Shown here: positions 36,197 to 48,697 of the stretch, piece by piece | Numbering within the stretch: position 1 is the first letter of the stretch | How the letters are laid out: each line of letters begins with the position of its first letter | From: Nymphaea colorata | Taxonomy: Eukaryota > Streptophyta > Magnoliopsida > Nymphaeales > Nymphaeaceae | Direction of reading: 5' to 3' | Length of the DNA stretch: 64,000 nucleotides | Assembly (NCBI RefSeq): GCF_008831285.2 | Contig: NC_045143.1 | Span: 2,675,503-2,739,502 of the forward strand | Notes under the pieces: model-generated | What the model was told of the DNA's origin: nothing | The model's database searches: none | The model's input: only the letters and a program-made list of their open reading frames with translations | Translations under genes and position numbers: made by a program

Positions 36197-39100
36197 ATGA
36201 GTGTTGTTGGTTTTGACCTTGGAAATGAGAGTTGTATTGTTGCTGTGGCACGGCAGCGTGGGATTGATGTTGTACTCAATGATGAATCTAAAAGAGAGAC
36301 GCCTGCTGTCATCTCATTTGGTGAGAAGCAGAGGTTCATTGGTACAGCAGGAGCTGCTTCTTCAACGATGAACCCCAAAAACTCTGTTAGCCAGATCAAG
36401 CGTCTTATAGGTCGGAAGTTTTCTGACCCTGAACTCCAGCGTGACATGAAGGCTTTCCCTTTCAATATGACAGAAGGTCCTGATGGTTTCCCACTTGTAC
36501 ATGTACGCTACCTTGGAGAAAATAAGACTTTTACACCTATCCAACTTCTTGCAATGGTCCTTTCAAACCTTAAGGGAATTGCACAGAATAATCTCAATGC
36601 AGCTGTTGTTGATTGTTGCATCGGGATTCCAGTCTATTTTACTGACTTGCAGCGTAGAGCAGTTCTTGATGCTGCTACAGTTGCTGGCCTGCACCCTCTG
36701 CGGCTTATCCATGAAACAACTGCGACAGCCTTAGCATATGGAATTTACAAGACAGATTTGCCTGAATCTGACCAAGTGAATGTTGCATTTGTTGATATTG
36801 GGCATGCAAGCATGCAGGTCTGTATTGCTGGATTTAAAAAGGGCCAGCTAAAAATTCTTGCCCATTCTTTTGATCGGTCACTAGGTGGACGTGATTTTGA
36901 TGAAGTTTTGTTTCAACATTTTGCATCAAAATTTAAAGATGAGTATAAGATTGATGTCTTCTCAAATGTACGAGCTTGTATGCGGCTCCGGATAGCATGC
37001 GAGAAGCTGAAAAAAATGTTAAGTGCCAATGCAGAGGCACCATTGGGCATAGAATGCTTGATGGATGAGAAGGATGTCAGGGGATTCATGAAGAGGGATG
37101 AGTTTGAGCAGATAAGCATTCCAATTCTTGAGAGGGTGAAGGGTCCCTTAGAGAGAGCTGTACATGATGCTGGGCTCACAGTTGAAAACATTCATTCTGT
37201 TGAAGTTGTTGGTTCAGGTTCACGAGTACCTGCTATTATCCGAATTCTGACCGAGTTTTTTGGGAAGGAGCCTCGGAGGACAATGAATGCTAGTGAGTGT
37301 GTTGCGCGTGGGTGTGCTCTTCAATGTGCCATGCTCAGCCCTACTTTTAAAGTGAGAGAGTTTCAGGTAACTCCCTCTCTTGCTCTTTATATACATATAA
37401 TTGCGTGCATGCAATTTTCTGTAGATATAATCTGGTTCCTTTTCTAGTATTTCTTATCATTCTTTTTAAGTTCAATCCTTCAGATATGATCTACAGATCA
37501 CCTTAGTGGAGATCAACTTGTGAATTTGCCTGAATCAATACATGAGATTCTTTTGATCATCTGAAAATTAATTGCTGAAAATGCAGCTTAATTGAATTTA
37601 GGGTGCTGGACATCTTCACTGTATTGTGTCAGAACAGCTTTGCCAGTACAATACTTATTAGGCATTGCACAGTCCAAGCACTAAAGGGATACTTATTACA
37701 TCCATATAATGTTTGTTCTGATGTTAATATTGTACTGTGTAAAAATACACTGGTTATATTGATATTGTTGAGGAATGGCTTTCAGTTTTTGTTGATGTGG
37801 TTAAAGGAAAGCTTTCAAAACGTTTGTTTGTGCGATTTTTTCTGTCTTTCTTGCATGGCATTGTTCTCAAGATTTACCAAAGTATGACGCGTTCAATTTA
37901 TGGCAGTCGTGCATCTTTCAGTTTCAGATGACTGTACAAAATGGATTGGATAAAGTTTTGTACCCTGTGAAAAAATGGCAGGAGTTTTGTGATACGCAAT
38001 GAATCTTCTCAACTTTACATGTTCCTCTGCTCTGCAGGTGAATGAGAGCTTCCCATTTTCCATTGCTTTGTCTTGGAAAGGTGCTGCACCTGATTCGGAA
38101 AATGGTGCCATCGAGCAACAGCAATCAACAGTTGTCTTCCCGAAGGGAAATCCTATTCCCAGCGTGAAGGCATTGACGTTTTATAGGCATAGCACATTTG
38201 ATGTAGATGTTGTTTATGCTGATGTTAGTGAGGTTCAGTCACCAGCAAAGATCAGCACTTACACGGTTTGATATTTTTACTCTTTCATCGTCGTAGGTTT
38301 TTCGTTTTTTATGGTGTCTCAGCATGATTCTCATGATGTCTTTACCTTTTTCTTTTAATGCTTAGATTGGTCCTTTCCAATCTGCCAAAGGAGAACGTGC
38401 CAAGTTAAAACTGAAAGTTCGTCTGAATTTGCATGGGATAGCATCTGTTGAGTCAGCAACTGTAAGTTTTTTTCTGTCATTTGGCATGCTATTACAGGCT
38501 TAGCTTTCAAATGTTGTAACATGAACATGACTGTTACAGATGTTGGAAGAAGAAGAAGTGGAGGTGCCTGTGTCACCTGTGAAAGAACCTCCTAAGGAAA
38601 TGAAAGAACCTTCTAAGATGGAGATGGATGAAACTCCGAGCGATGCTGCCCCTGCTGCTGGTGGTGATAGTGATGTGAGTATGCAGGATGCAAAAGCCTG
38701 CAGTGATGCTTCTGCTGCAGATGTTGATAATGGTGCACCAGAGACTGAAAAACCTGTGCAGATGGAAACAGATGCGAAGGTTTGAAAACTTGGAAACTTG
38801 TCGTGCTCTTCAAGCTATGTTTTCTGCTTTTCATTTTGTCCTTTTGGAAAAAGCATCGTGACTTCCATGTGGTTTGGCAAATCAATCCTTTTCTCCTTGT
38901 ATCTTTGCATATTTAATTTTGTAGTTACTTGGCTGTTGTGTCCTCTTTCTTTGTGAGAAAACATTTTCACACATATTCTGTTTTTGATCCAGTGAAACTG
39001 AGCAGTTTGCCTAAAAAAGCTAGCAAGCCGTATCCCTTTTCTGGGGTGCTTTGATTACCTGCTGCTTCATGCTTCTTTGAATTGAGTCACTTTTCATGCT

Positions 39101-42100
39101 TATATGAAGTTGTATATGTCCAGTAATAGCTTTCTTTGCCTGCCTATACATTCGCTTATCTCTCCATGGTCTTCCAGCTGTTTGACTGCTCTAGATGCCT
39201 GGTTATGGAGTCAGATACAAAGCTGGCAAGTTAATTGTGGAAGCTTGACAAAGTTGGTGGTCTTGCTTCTAAACATCATTGCCAAATTTGTTATATTAGT
39301 CCCATCATTTGCATTTTTAACTTGATCATCTTTGTTGTGCTTATCTCTCTCCTATAACTTACCTGAGAATATTCATTAATTGATAGTTGATGCTTGTAAA
39401 TTCAATCTTAGATGTGTGTCCTTGGTCTTCCATAAAGCTTGGTTATCGTCTGCCATCTTAATCTTGGCATTCAATGTGATGTTGTACAGCTGTACAGCTG
39501 CCTTATCTCACCTTTGGCTTCCAGCGGATAAATTGCTGAAGATGCCTAGTCATGGAGGCAAACATAAAACTGGCTGTCAAACGTGGAAGCATGATGTTGT
39601 TTTGGTGGTCTTGCTTCTAAAGATCTCTGCTACATGCTGGTGTTATATGTTTTTTGCTATTTGTCATATTATTTGCATTTTCAACTTGGTACTCTTTGTC
39701 TGGTGCCTTCCACGCTGATACCTCTCCTGTAACTAAGTTAGCTGAGATTCACCACTGGTTTGTAGTTGATACATGTAAATTCCATCTTAAATGTAAGTCA
39801 TTAGTTTTCCATAAAGCGTGCTTATCATCCTGCCATCTTAATCTTGGCACTCAGTGTGCTTCTGTCCAACTGCCTTATCTCACCTTTGGCTTCCAGCGGA
39901 TAAATCGCTGCAGATGTCTAGTCATGGAGGCAAACATAAAACTGGCAGTAAAACGTGGAAGCACATGACATTAGTTTGGCTGACTTGCTTCTAAAGATTG
40001 CTGCAAAATTTTCTTGTGAAGTAATTAGGTTCTGAGATTCACCACTGGTTGGTTGTTGATACATGTAAATTCCATCTTAAATGTCAGTCATTAGCTTTCC
40101 ATAAAGCTTGCTTTCTTATCATCCTGCCATCTTAATCTTGGCATTCAGTGTGCTTCTGTGCAACTGCCTTATCTCACCTTTGGCTTCCAGCGGATAAATC
40201 GCTGCAGATGTCTAGTCATGGAGGCAAACATAAATCTGACAGTAAAACGTGGAAGCATGACATTATTTTGGTAGTCTTGCTTCCAAAGATTGCTGCTAAA
40301 TTTTCTTGTGATGTGCATTGTTGATTTCATTTTTTTGGCATCAGTTATGGTGGCTAGATTCATTCATCTGTGGAAATACATATATTGTAAATTCGTAATT
40401 GTCTGCTGTTTAAGAGCATTCCACTATTTAAGAGCATGTGCTTGATGTGATGATTTATCTGTGTGATATCATTGACAAATGATTTTTCTGGGCAGGTTGA
40501 AACAGTTAAAAAGAAAGTTAAGAAGACTAATGTCCCTGTGTCGGAGGTGGTTTACGGTGCATTGGCAGCAGTAGATGTGCAGAAGGCTGTGGAAAAGGAA
40601 TTTGAAATGGCTCTGCAAGATAGGGTAATGGAGGAGACTAAAGAGAAGAAGAATGCAGTGGAGGCATATGTGTATGATATGAGAAATAAGGTATGGAATT
40701 GCCTTTTCTTGATCTTGGGATGCTATTAATTCTCATCAGACATGTATACGGTGCAGATAACTTTATTGTTGTCATCTACCTTTGGTCATTCTATATTGTG
40801 GTGTGGGTTGGTTTTTGTTACTAATTAGAGATTTCTTCTGGCAGCTTCATGATAAGTATCAAGAATTTGTAACTGATTCGGAAAGGGAAGAATTCTCTGT
40901 GAAGCTTCAGGAGGTGGAAGATTGGTTGTACGAGGATGGAGAGGATGAAACAAAAGGTGTTTATATTGCTAAACTGGAGGAACTGAAAAAGGTACATTTT
41001 AGCTTTTAGACTTGGGTCCTATGATCCATGGCAACTGCCCTGGGTTTCTTATGTTTTAGAGGTTAGCCTTCATTGTCGGGTTGGTAGTAAAACCGAGATT
41101 GGTTGCAGCAAGGTGACCCCATCGAGGAACGTCATAAGGAGAGTATGGAGCGAGGGCCTATTATTGACCAGCTTGTTTATTGCGTCAATAGCTACCGTGA
41201 AGCTGCACTTTCAAAAGATCCCAAGTTCGACCATATAGACATCAATGATAAGCAGAAGGTATTTGCATTTTTGTTATTGTTGCTTTTGTATGAGATGATC
41301 TATTGAGTCTATGGTGGTCTTTCCTTGTGTCAAAGTTTTTCTACTACTTCAATTAAAATGATCCTTTGACTATTTAAATTTCTTCACATAGACATCAACA
41401 ACGATTAGGAGAGAAGGTGCTTTGCTTTTTGTTGTTACTGTATAAGTATGATATGATTTTCCGAGTCTTGGCTGGTTTTGTTTACTTTGTTTGAAGGACT
41501 AAAGTGGTCCTTCTAATTCTTATGGACCTAAATGCTTGTCGGAAGAACCTGATTAAGATGGCAACTTGGCTGTGGTGTCCCTGGTGCTCGGGACAGTTGG
41601 AGTTGGATTCAAGTAGGATCTTTCAAAAATTCGTTTCACATCGGGTGTGGATGGATTTATTTTGAAGATACACATGCATTGCAAGAATGCTTGCTACTGG
41701 GGAAAGGGGATTTGTAACATTTTTCTTTGTTATATTACTTTTTGGCCCGTTACATCGTTCACTGCAAATTGTCCATTAAGGGCTCAAAATATTTTTCTGC
41801 TTGTTTCATAAGTGATGAGATAAAAGCCTAGGGTTTGCTTGGAACTTGCTTCAGTGTCGGTCTTGTTCTAAGGGTTGCTGATAAGCTTTTGTTATGCTGT
41901 CTATTTGACGCTTACGTGATGGATATTGTTATAGGTTATCACCGAATGCAGTGAGGCAGAAACGTGGTTGAAAGGGAAAAAAGAGCAGCAGGATGCTTTA
42001 CCAAAGTATGCCCCTCCTGTACTTTTGTCTGCTGATGTAAAAAGAAAGGCTGAGACGTTGGACAGGTAAGCTGTTAGATGCCCTTGCGTTGTTTCGACAT

Positions 42101-42551
42101 ACTTTTGTTTGGTTACGCTTTTAATTTCTCAAAGCTTCGACTTTAAATGCTTGTTAATCAAGTTGTTTGAAACCCATGTTGAGTGTTGCACTGTGAAACA
42201 CAACCATAGATACATGGGTTGTTATATTCCTTCCAGAGAACAAGAAATTTTCCATTTTGTGGCTGTATAAACACTAGATGCTCATTAGTTTGGATACTGT
42301 TGGTGTTCTTCGGGTAATTTGTTTCTAACCGTTTCCATCTCCATTGCTGCAATAGATTCTGTAGGCCGATTATGACGAAGCCTAAGCCAGCACCTCCTAA
42401 GCCTCATACTCCTGAGACTCCGCCACCACCACCGCAACCTGAACAGCCGCAGCAGCAGCCTACTGCGTCTTCTGAGACCCAACGGCCAGAGGGAGAAGGG
42501 CAGGCGCCACCAGAGCCCATGGAGACAGACAAGGCGGACAACCCTCAGTAA
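36197..42551 (+). CDS. HSP70-15: Hsp110-class heat shock protein 70 (HSP70-14/15 type)
   Basis: Nine coding exons: 36197-37366, 38038-38265, 38366-38461, 38540-38779, 40496-40690, 40845-40991, 41109-41258, 41935-42065 and 42356-42551. All have GT-AG borders and frames that join without a break, giving 850 aa against about 830 in Arabidopsis Hsp70-14/15. Residues 1-390 are the ATPase domain, opening MSVVGFDLGNESC, with VDIGHASMQV and GSGSRVPAI for phosphate and adenosine binding. About 391-500 is the beta substrate domain. About 500-640 is an acidic linker rich in Glu, Asp and Met, as in Hsp110/Sse proteins. About 640-785 is the helical lid (DWLYEDGEDETKGVY). A Pro/Gln-rich tail ends at PMETDKADNPQ; there is no ER retention or EEVD end. 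Family members act as nucleotide exchange factors for cytosolic Hsp70. ATG 36197 gives the conserved N-terminus. Confidence 0.96.
39170..40315. repeat. Tandem repeats inside HSP70 intron
   Basis: The long intron 38780-40495 contains three clear copies of a roughly 280 bp unit (about 39383-39670, 39745-40019 and 40035-40315), sharing gccatcttaatcttggca and ggcttccagcggataaat. A more diverged partial copy lies at 39170-39325. Copies 2 and 3 are the most alike. No open frame is conserved among them. Confidence 0.85.
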
Positions 42552-43707
42552 TTTGGTCTTCTTTCGGGGGTTCGGATGGAGGAGTGTGTCTACGTGATAT
42601 GAAATGTCTCCGGCTGTTTGTTTCATCGTGACAACTCTTTAGCTCTTCTCTTTCTTGTTCTGTAATTTTCTTGCTTTCAATATGTCAAATTAGGGCTTGT
42701 GTCCTGTCTGTCCCACTCCTTTTTAGTGGTTTCCTTACTGTTGAAGGCTATAAGTTCCAGTTTTGAAGATTAAAAGAGGAAGTACGGAAAAAGTATATAT
42801 CACAAGAAAACGATTAGGTGGCATCTCCCGTGTTTGGTGCCCCCTCCTGTTCTTATTTGAATGATTTTGGTGAAAGATTTTTGTAGAATGTTTCTGCTTC
42901 TTCCTTTGCCTCCTGTTGCGCAGTTCACGTGCGACATTGTGTAGTAAGTGGTGGTTGTATTCTTACATCTTGTCGCCTGGTCCCAAACCATCAAACGTTA
43001 CCAGGTTGTGGTTAACCCAGATGACCCTGGACGTTGGATTACGAGCTGTTCAGTTCGTTAGACTCGCTTGGCACCTCTATTATCAAAATGGTTCTAACAA
43101 GGCATTTGAGAGAGCAATTGTAAGGAGTTCACAACTCAAAACAGTCTTGATGGCCAAGGCAACTTTCGAGGAGGGTCGTCCTTTGACCCAACAAGTTCCC
43201 GTTTGCATCTCTTTGACACTCATCGTTTGCCTACTTGCGCCCCAAGAGAATGAAAGCCAGAGCATCAGGTTGCTTGAACCTTCGGCAAAGAAAAGGCAAA
43301 GGCGAGGGTCCCAAGAATTCCGTGAATTTCTCGTTCAGTAAGGCCGGATAAAACTCATTCGACGGACCGAGGGGATGAGAACCCAGAAGATGCACCAGAG
43401 AAAGAAAAAGAGGGAACCCACAACATGTCCATGCACCCTTTAGTGGATCTTATTATCCGTCAAAGATACAAAGTGTGAGACTACAACAACCTACTAGAGC
43501 AAAGCCATCTTGTTAAGTTAAGTCATCACTTTTCATAAGCACGCTAATATAGCCCATAAAACTCATAAACCCCTACAGCAAATTTACATAACCATCAGTA
43601 ACGATAAGATGGAAGGGGCTCCACTCTTTATCAATTTTAGAGACCACAATCTAGGACCAACAAGAATGAACTTTCTTAAATCGCCGCCATAGCCCACAGG
43701 ATCGAAC
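42552..43707. other. HSP70 3' flank and intergenic gap to MBF1c
   Basis: The 3' UTR probably ends near 42680-42780. A 141-codon plus-strand frame at 42916-43341 has no recognisable domain and an ordinary base composition; I do not regard it as a gene. The two genes converge here. Confidence 0.5.
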
Positions 43708-44151
43708 TCACTTGTGCTTGCCGCGGAGCTTGACGCCGAGGACTCTCTCCATCTTGGCGAGCACGGCCTGGTTGGGGATGGCCTTGCCGCTCTCGTACTC
43801 ATTCACCACCTGTGCCCGCTCGTTGATCTGCTTGGCCAGCTCCGCCTGGCTCATCTTCTTCTCCACCCTCGCCTTTTGGATCGCCAGCCGTAAGTCCGCC
43901 GGCACCCTCTCGAACGCCGCGGGCTCTTCCGCCTCGTCGAGCTTCCGGGCGTTCACGACCGGCTGCGCGGAGGCCGAACCCTTCTTGTTCGAGCCGCCAT
44001 CGAACTTCTTCACCGCCTGGACCTGTGCGCCGGCCCGCAGGGCCGCGTTCACCGCCTTCGGGTCGCGCAGGTCGCCGGATTTTGGCTTCGTCTTGTGCAG
44101 CACCACCGGCTCCCAGTCCTGGGAGATGTTACCGGCGTACCTGCTCGGCAT
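43708..44151 (-). CDS. MBF1C: Multiprotein bridging factor 1c
   Basis: This intronless frame encodes 147 aa, the usual family length. The start at 44151 gives MPSRYAG followed by QDWEPVVLHK and LRDPKAVNAALR, the N-terminal MBF1 domain (about residues 8-80). SNKKG and PVVNARKLDE follow. A helix-turn-helix (about 88-140) reads KMSQAELAKQINERAQVV and YESGKAIPNQAVL, ending VLGVKLRGKHK. The N-terminus MPSRY and the length point to the MBF1c branch, not MBF1a/b, which begin differently. MBF1 proteins bridge transcription factors and TBP; in Arabidopsis MBF1c is heat-induced and needed for basal thermotolerance. The coding region is much richer in GC than its flanks. Confidence 0.96.
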   Translation of the reverse strand: MPSRYAGNISQDWEPVVLHKTKPKSGDLRDPKAVNAALRAGAQVQAVKKFDGGSNKKGSASAQPVVNARKLDEAEEPAAFERVPADLRLAIQKARVEKKMSQAELAKQINERAQVVNEYESGKAIPNQAVLAKMERVLGVKLRGKHK

Positions 44152-44437
44152 CGTCACAGACTACAGACGCAAATTCGCTCCGAGCCAAAAATAGAAAAAC
44201 AGATGGGGAGTTTCTTCAAAATTAAACCAAGAACAAGACAGGAGTCCGGACAGCACGACAAGTAAACGGAAAAAGACGGAACTGAAACGGAAGGCTCTGG
44301 GAAGAAAAAGCCGAGAAGAAAGAAAGGTGGTAACTCGGAAATTTCAAGAAAGAAGGCCTGGGGGGTCGCAACTCGCCGGAGGGAAAATTTGATGAGAGAG
44401 AGAGAGGGGGGACGAAGAAGAGGAGGTGAGCGCAGGA

Positions 44438-44494
44438 GTTTTAAAATGAGGCCAAATCGTCCTCAAAAGGGTCAAGGATCTCTAGAACGTTCTC
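44438..44494 (-). promoter_or_regulatory. MBF1c promoter: TATA-like box and heat shock element
   Basis: On the minus strand, a TATA-like attttaaaac lies at 44438-44447. About 40 bases further upstream, gaacgttc at 44485-44492 sits within ctagaacgttctcg, an inverted GAAnnTTC core as bound by heat shock factors. Spacing relative to the TATA-like box fits heat-induced genes. The leader between the box and the ATG is about 290 bases. Confidence 0.55.
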
Positions 44495-44499
44495 GGTTG

Positions 44500-46679
44500 C
44501 TCTTCATTAAACCAATTTAGGATGTGGTTTTGGAATCCGGGATAAGGGAAATGGGTGGGACGATAATCTGACGGCGCGTCGGATTCGGGTTGCAAAACGA
44601 ATCCGATTATCGGATCCCCTGTTAATAATTCAATGGCGGTTCAGTTTAGATTTGACGACAGTGATGGAGAGAGTTGGGGCCGGGCTGCGCTCCGACCTTG
44701 ACGTCCATGTTATCGGAAAGGAAAAAAACTGTGGGCCGAAGAGACCGGCGAATCTCCGATTGAGCAGACTGTGATTAAAGTAAAATATTAATAACTAAAA
44801 GAATAGTTCTTCTAAATGCCAATCCAATTCAAATAGTAAATATTGTTAGCTCATTAAAAACCTGGAACCCCCAGGATTTTCAGGCCAAAACCTCGTTCCG
44901 GTGGCCATTTATTTTGAAGATCTCTTAACATTTCCTTTTTTTCATGCACTTTTTTTACTTCGCAGTCAATAAGAATGGAAGGCTTGTAATTTTGACCCTT
45001 GCTATCAAAGGTATTATTTATATGATCGAAGTTATTATTTTTTGCACTTTGTCACGTAAGTTCAATTAATTATCAGTTGAACCTATTTTTTTACAACCAC
45101 CTCAAAAACCAGGTTTTTGTCATCCAAACAAAAAATTCAGAAATTCAAAACCAAGTTTGGTCTTGTCATCCAAACAACCAAATCAGGTTTTCCAAAACTC
45201 ATTAAAAAACCAGGTTTCCGTAAAACTTTAGTTTTTTTTTTTAAACCTGTCATCCAAATAACCCCTTGATTTTGATTAAACTTATAGTTACACCAGGCGC
45301 CAAAAGAACACACACAAAAAAAAAAAAACACTTGAATGAACCGTGCTACAACATGAACGCCCAAGGATCAGCATAAATATATATAATATGTCTTAGACGG
45401 TACAAGAACGACCTTAGCCGTTCAACTTCTCTGATTTACAAAATCTCGTACGTACATCAAGAAATGACTATTCTAATCTCAATTCTTAGATTTTTAAGCC
45501 ATAAGAACCTCGCGTGGTTTGAATTATTTTAATGGAAAAAAGAGGAACTCCCTCACATCTCGTTTATTTTCTTAATTAGTGTATCTTGTGCTTGCAGCTC
45601 AAGTAAAACCGGTGATGATTAGAACGAAGAAGAAGAATGAAAGTGATCAAAACATTGAAGAAGGAGAAAATGAAAACTAATTTTGAAAGGAGAAAATGTG
45701 ACAAATGAATATAAAAAGGTGGGTGGTGGGCATTGCCTCTGGATGTACTGCTGCCATCACTGATGACGACGACACAACTCAGTATTTTGAACGCAAGAGG
45801 AACTGATGAGAGTATGAAAAGTTGAGAGAATAAGAGGAGCATTTCATTTTACTGTCTAACAAACAGGCTTTGCTTTTCTTTTCATGATAGATAAAAAATG
45901 TTCAGAGAAAGAGCTGAAAACAGACCATGTACTTTTAAAGAAACAAAAGGTTGAGTAAAAGCATCCGCATTTTGTTGGGCGTTCAAAACCAGCTGACTGA
46001 AAACACTTACTCAATAAAAAAGAGAAACAAGAAAATACACAAGTATGAAATTGAAAAAAACAGAAAAACTAGTCACCATTTCGGAAAGATCAAAATACAT
46101 TAAAAAAGTTAATTTTCACAGCCACGTGGTGGTCATGGAGAAGCCGACGAGCCATCGACTCGTTATAAAATTCATATACAAGTGGGTCCCGTCACGGGTG
46201 GATGACATCTTAGTTACTTTTATTTATCAACATGGAGAAACCTGGGGCCAACCATATCTAGCAAAGGAAAATATTACAATTTAAATAATTGAAATCAAAT
46301 CTGGTCAAACAGTGTTGGGTTAGTTGTTGATGGATTTCATCAATCTACACCTACTTTTCGTTGCCCCGTTACATATCAATCTTCTTTTTTTTAAGTACAA
46401 ACAGCGCACAGCGGATTTCAAGGCCAAGATTCCAAAAAATATCTTTATCTTGAGCAATTCAATCAGTGGATTTCTCATTTTCCTCTGGCATGACATGATC
46501 ATATGAGCTTTGAACAACATGAAGCCTTCAAACAAACCAATTAAACACAATTTTAACCGAAAAATTATATTAATATGGTTGGGTTTATGAAAATACAGGC
46601 TAAAACTGGGCTAGCACACATGAGAAGCTGTTTGAGGTGGTACGTCCGATCCATCTTCCATTCCCCTGAACTCTGCGTG
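44500..46679. other. Intergenic, no gene seen
   Basis: AT-rich with scattered aaaccaggttttt words (45080-45240) that also occur near 20600-20700, suggesting a short dispersed repeat. ORFs are short and without recognisable domains. Confidence 0.5.
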
Positions 46680-47458
46680 TCATTTGTAAATCACATCCTT
46701 GCGGTAGCTGATCGCTCCACCGAACCCATACGCGGTGAGATTCAGAACGTAGGTCATCGCCTCCGACGCGATTCCGTCCTTCTCTTCCGCAGATGGAATT
46801 TCGGGATAGTAATTTATTGCGGCTTCCTTATATATCGGTTCTTCGTCGACGGGGGCCGCCACTGGTGCTACCTTCTTCTTCGTCTTCCTACTGTGCTTAT
46901 CGCGCATGCTACCATCTTCGTCATTGACGACCCCAGAGTTGTTCGCAGGCTTCGACAATATTCGGGCTGTGTCTTTCACTTCCTGAACTGCACGGAGCAG
47001 GGTGGTGGGCTCGACCTTCCCCGTCACCACCACCACGTTTATTTCTGGGTACATCTCAACGGATTCAACTCCTGCAGTGCAGTAACAAATAACAATTTAT
47101 CAATTTCATTGGGACGGGAGTTTGATACGTGCATGACCGCATCGACCCCCTCCCTCCCTCCCTCTCTCTCTCTCTCACACAGAAGTTGGACATGGCGAGT
47201 TCCATTTCTTATATCAATCTGGAATGCAGAAACTCTGTGTAAGAGTGCGCTAGGTTTTGTTAATTACCTCTGATACGTTCTAAGTTTCTTCTCACTTTTT
47301 GCTGGCAGGACTTGCAACAGCCGATGTTAGCTTCAATCTCGCACTTCTGCAACAAAACAAAAGCGGATGGCCGACGTGAGAATCGCAGTACCGGCTTATT
47401 AAGAAAACCAATACAGAAATCTAATCTATTAAAGAAGGGAAAGAAGGAGGATTACCAT
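46680..47458 (-). CDS. Small HMA-domain (metallochaperone-like) protein 1
   Basis: Three coding exons on the minus strand: 47456-47458 (only the ATG, then gtaatc), 47268-47346 and 46680-47071. All borders are GT-AG and give 157 aa. Exon 2 reads KCEIEANIGCCKSCQQKVRR with the metal site CKSC (CxxC). Exon 3 opens GVESVEMYPEINVVVVTGKV, completing a ferredoxin-like HMA fold at about residues 2-75. A Lys-rich linker and a hydrophobic Tyr/Gly C-terminus follow. It resembles plant HPP/HIPP metal-binding proteins, but the C-terminus (VIYK) lacks a CaaX isoprenylation box. The one-codon first exon is inferred by alignment of splice sites with the sister genes. The bound metal is unknown. Confidence 0.82.
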
Positions 47459-47589
47459 GGTTGGAGCAGATGATGATGTAAGGGAGCAGTAGCAGGAGAG
47501 AATTATGAGGTGCAGTTGGGATCTCTGAGTGAGTATTAATAAGCTAAAGGAGTGCTCGAGTACGGAGAAGAAGCGGAAGGTGGTGGTCT

Positions 47590-47650
47590 GTTGAAGAGAA
47601 ATCGATAGGAACGTTCTTCTAGCTTCTATCTCACACTTCCGCAACAACTT
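47590..47650 (-). pseudogene. Fragment of HMA-gene exon 2
   Basis: The minus strand reads LLRKCEIEA, matching the start of exon 2 in the gene just downstream, and then loses similarity. It is a short relic of another copy or a local duplication of the exon border. Confidence 0.4.
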
Positions 47651-47661
47651 CCGCAACAACA

Positions 47662-48697
47662 AAATTAAAAATTAAGAGTGTGTTTGGATGCGATCATGCA
47701 AAGTTTTGGAGGCAAAACTCTCTTTTGCCTCCGAAACTCTTTCTTTCTTTAGACTGTTTGGGTGGCATGCAAACAAAGTTTTAAGAAAAAAAAAATTATT
47801 TTCTGAAAACGCTGTTTTTTACAAGGGACTGAGGTTATTCATCCAGAGCCAATTTTTGGCTTTTCATCTTCACCCAAGCATGAAAAGCATGTTTTTCAAA
47901 AATTCATTGAAAAAACGTTTTTATAAAGCCAAGACCCCTGAAAAATCATTTTTTCAATGGGTCCATCAAATGATACCTCAAGCTTTTCATGGATATATAT
48001 ACATATATATAAGTACATAAAATTTTTGTTGAAGAGGTTGACGAGATCCCTTGGCCTCCAAGAATTCGAACTAGAAAGGCAGTGTAGTTTAGTTTATGTT
48101 TGGTGAGAAAAAACTGGTAGAAGCAGTGTGGTACTGCTTCTCCTTATCGTACTGAAAAATTGAGGGAACGGATGGCTAATGCATGCATCAGCCAAGATTA
48201 TTTTACGTAGCGTTTAGTTGATATATTGGTCGGTACTACGTGGCTGTGTCGCCAACGAAGCAGGTGACGAAACACTGTGGTTTTGTTTGACAGGATCCGA
48301 TGCAAATTTAAGATCTCCTTAAAAACCGAGTTTGATGGCTTTTTTATTTTCTCTCTCCCCGCCGTGACCTCATGGTTGTCGATCCTTCTCTTTTTTCTAA
48401 TGAACAGTGACAACGGCAATGACGACGGTGATGGTAAGGCCGACGACCATCCGGCTGAAACCCTCAACGGGCAACGAGGGTTTCCCCGGCAATTTTGTTT
48501 TAATATTCTTCCCCCTCTCTCTCTCTCTCTTTCTCTTTGACAATGGCAGTACCTCGACGGCCAGAGAACCCCTCGACAGCCCTCTGGCCCTCTTTCTATC
48601 TATGGGGCCTTGACAGCCAGCTGAGGGTCTGAAACCCTCGACGGCCATCGTCGCCGTCTTCTCTCTCCGTAGGAGGTAGCAGCTGGTTCTCTCTCAA
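47662..48697. other. Intergenic upstream of HMA gene 1
   Basis: 47670-48010 has tgtttggatg and tttggcttttcat words typical of plant MITE remnants. 48400-48660 is GC-richer with repeated cctcgacggcc words on both strands, but no coherent protein was seen. Confidence 0.45.

Noticed and set aside
42916..43341. 141-codon frame between HSP70 and MBF1c
   Set aside because: No recognisable domain, no good start context and no splice partner; treated as chance.
43712..44194. Plus-strand frames over MBF1c
   Set aside because: Antisense shadows of a well-conserved GC-rich coding region.
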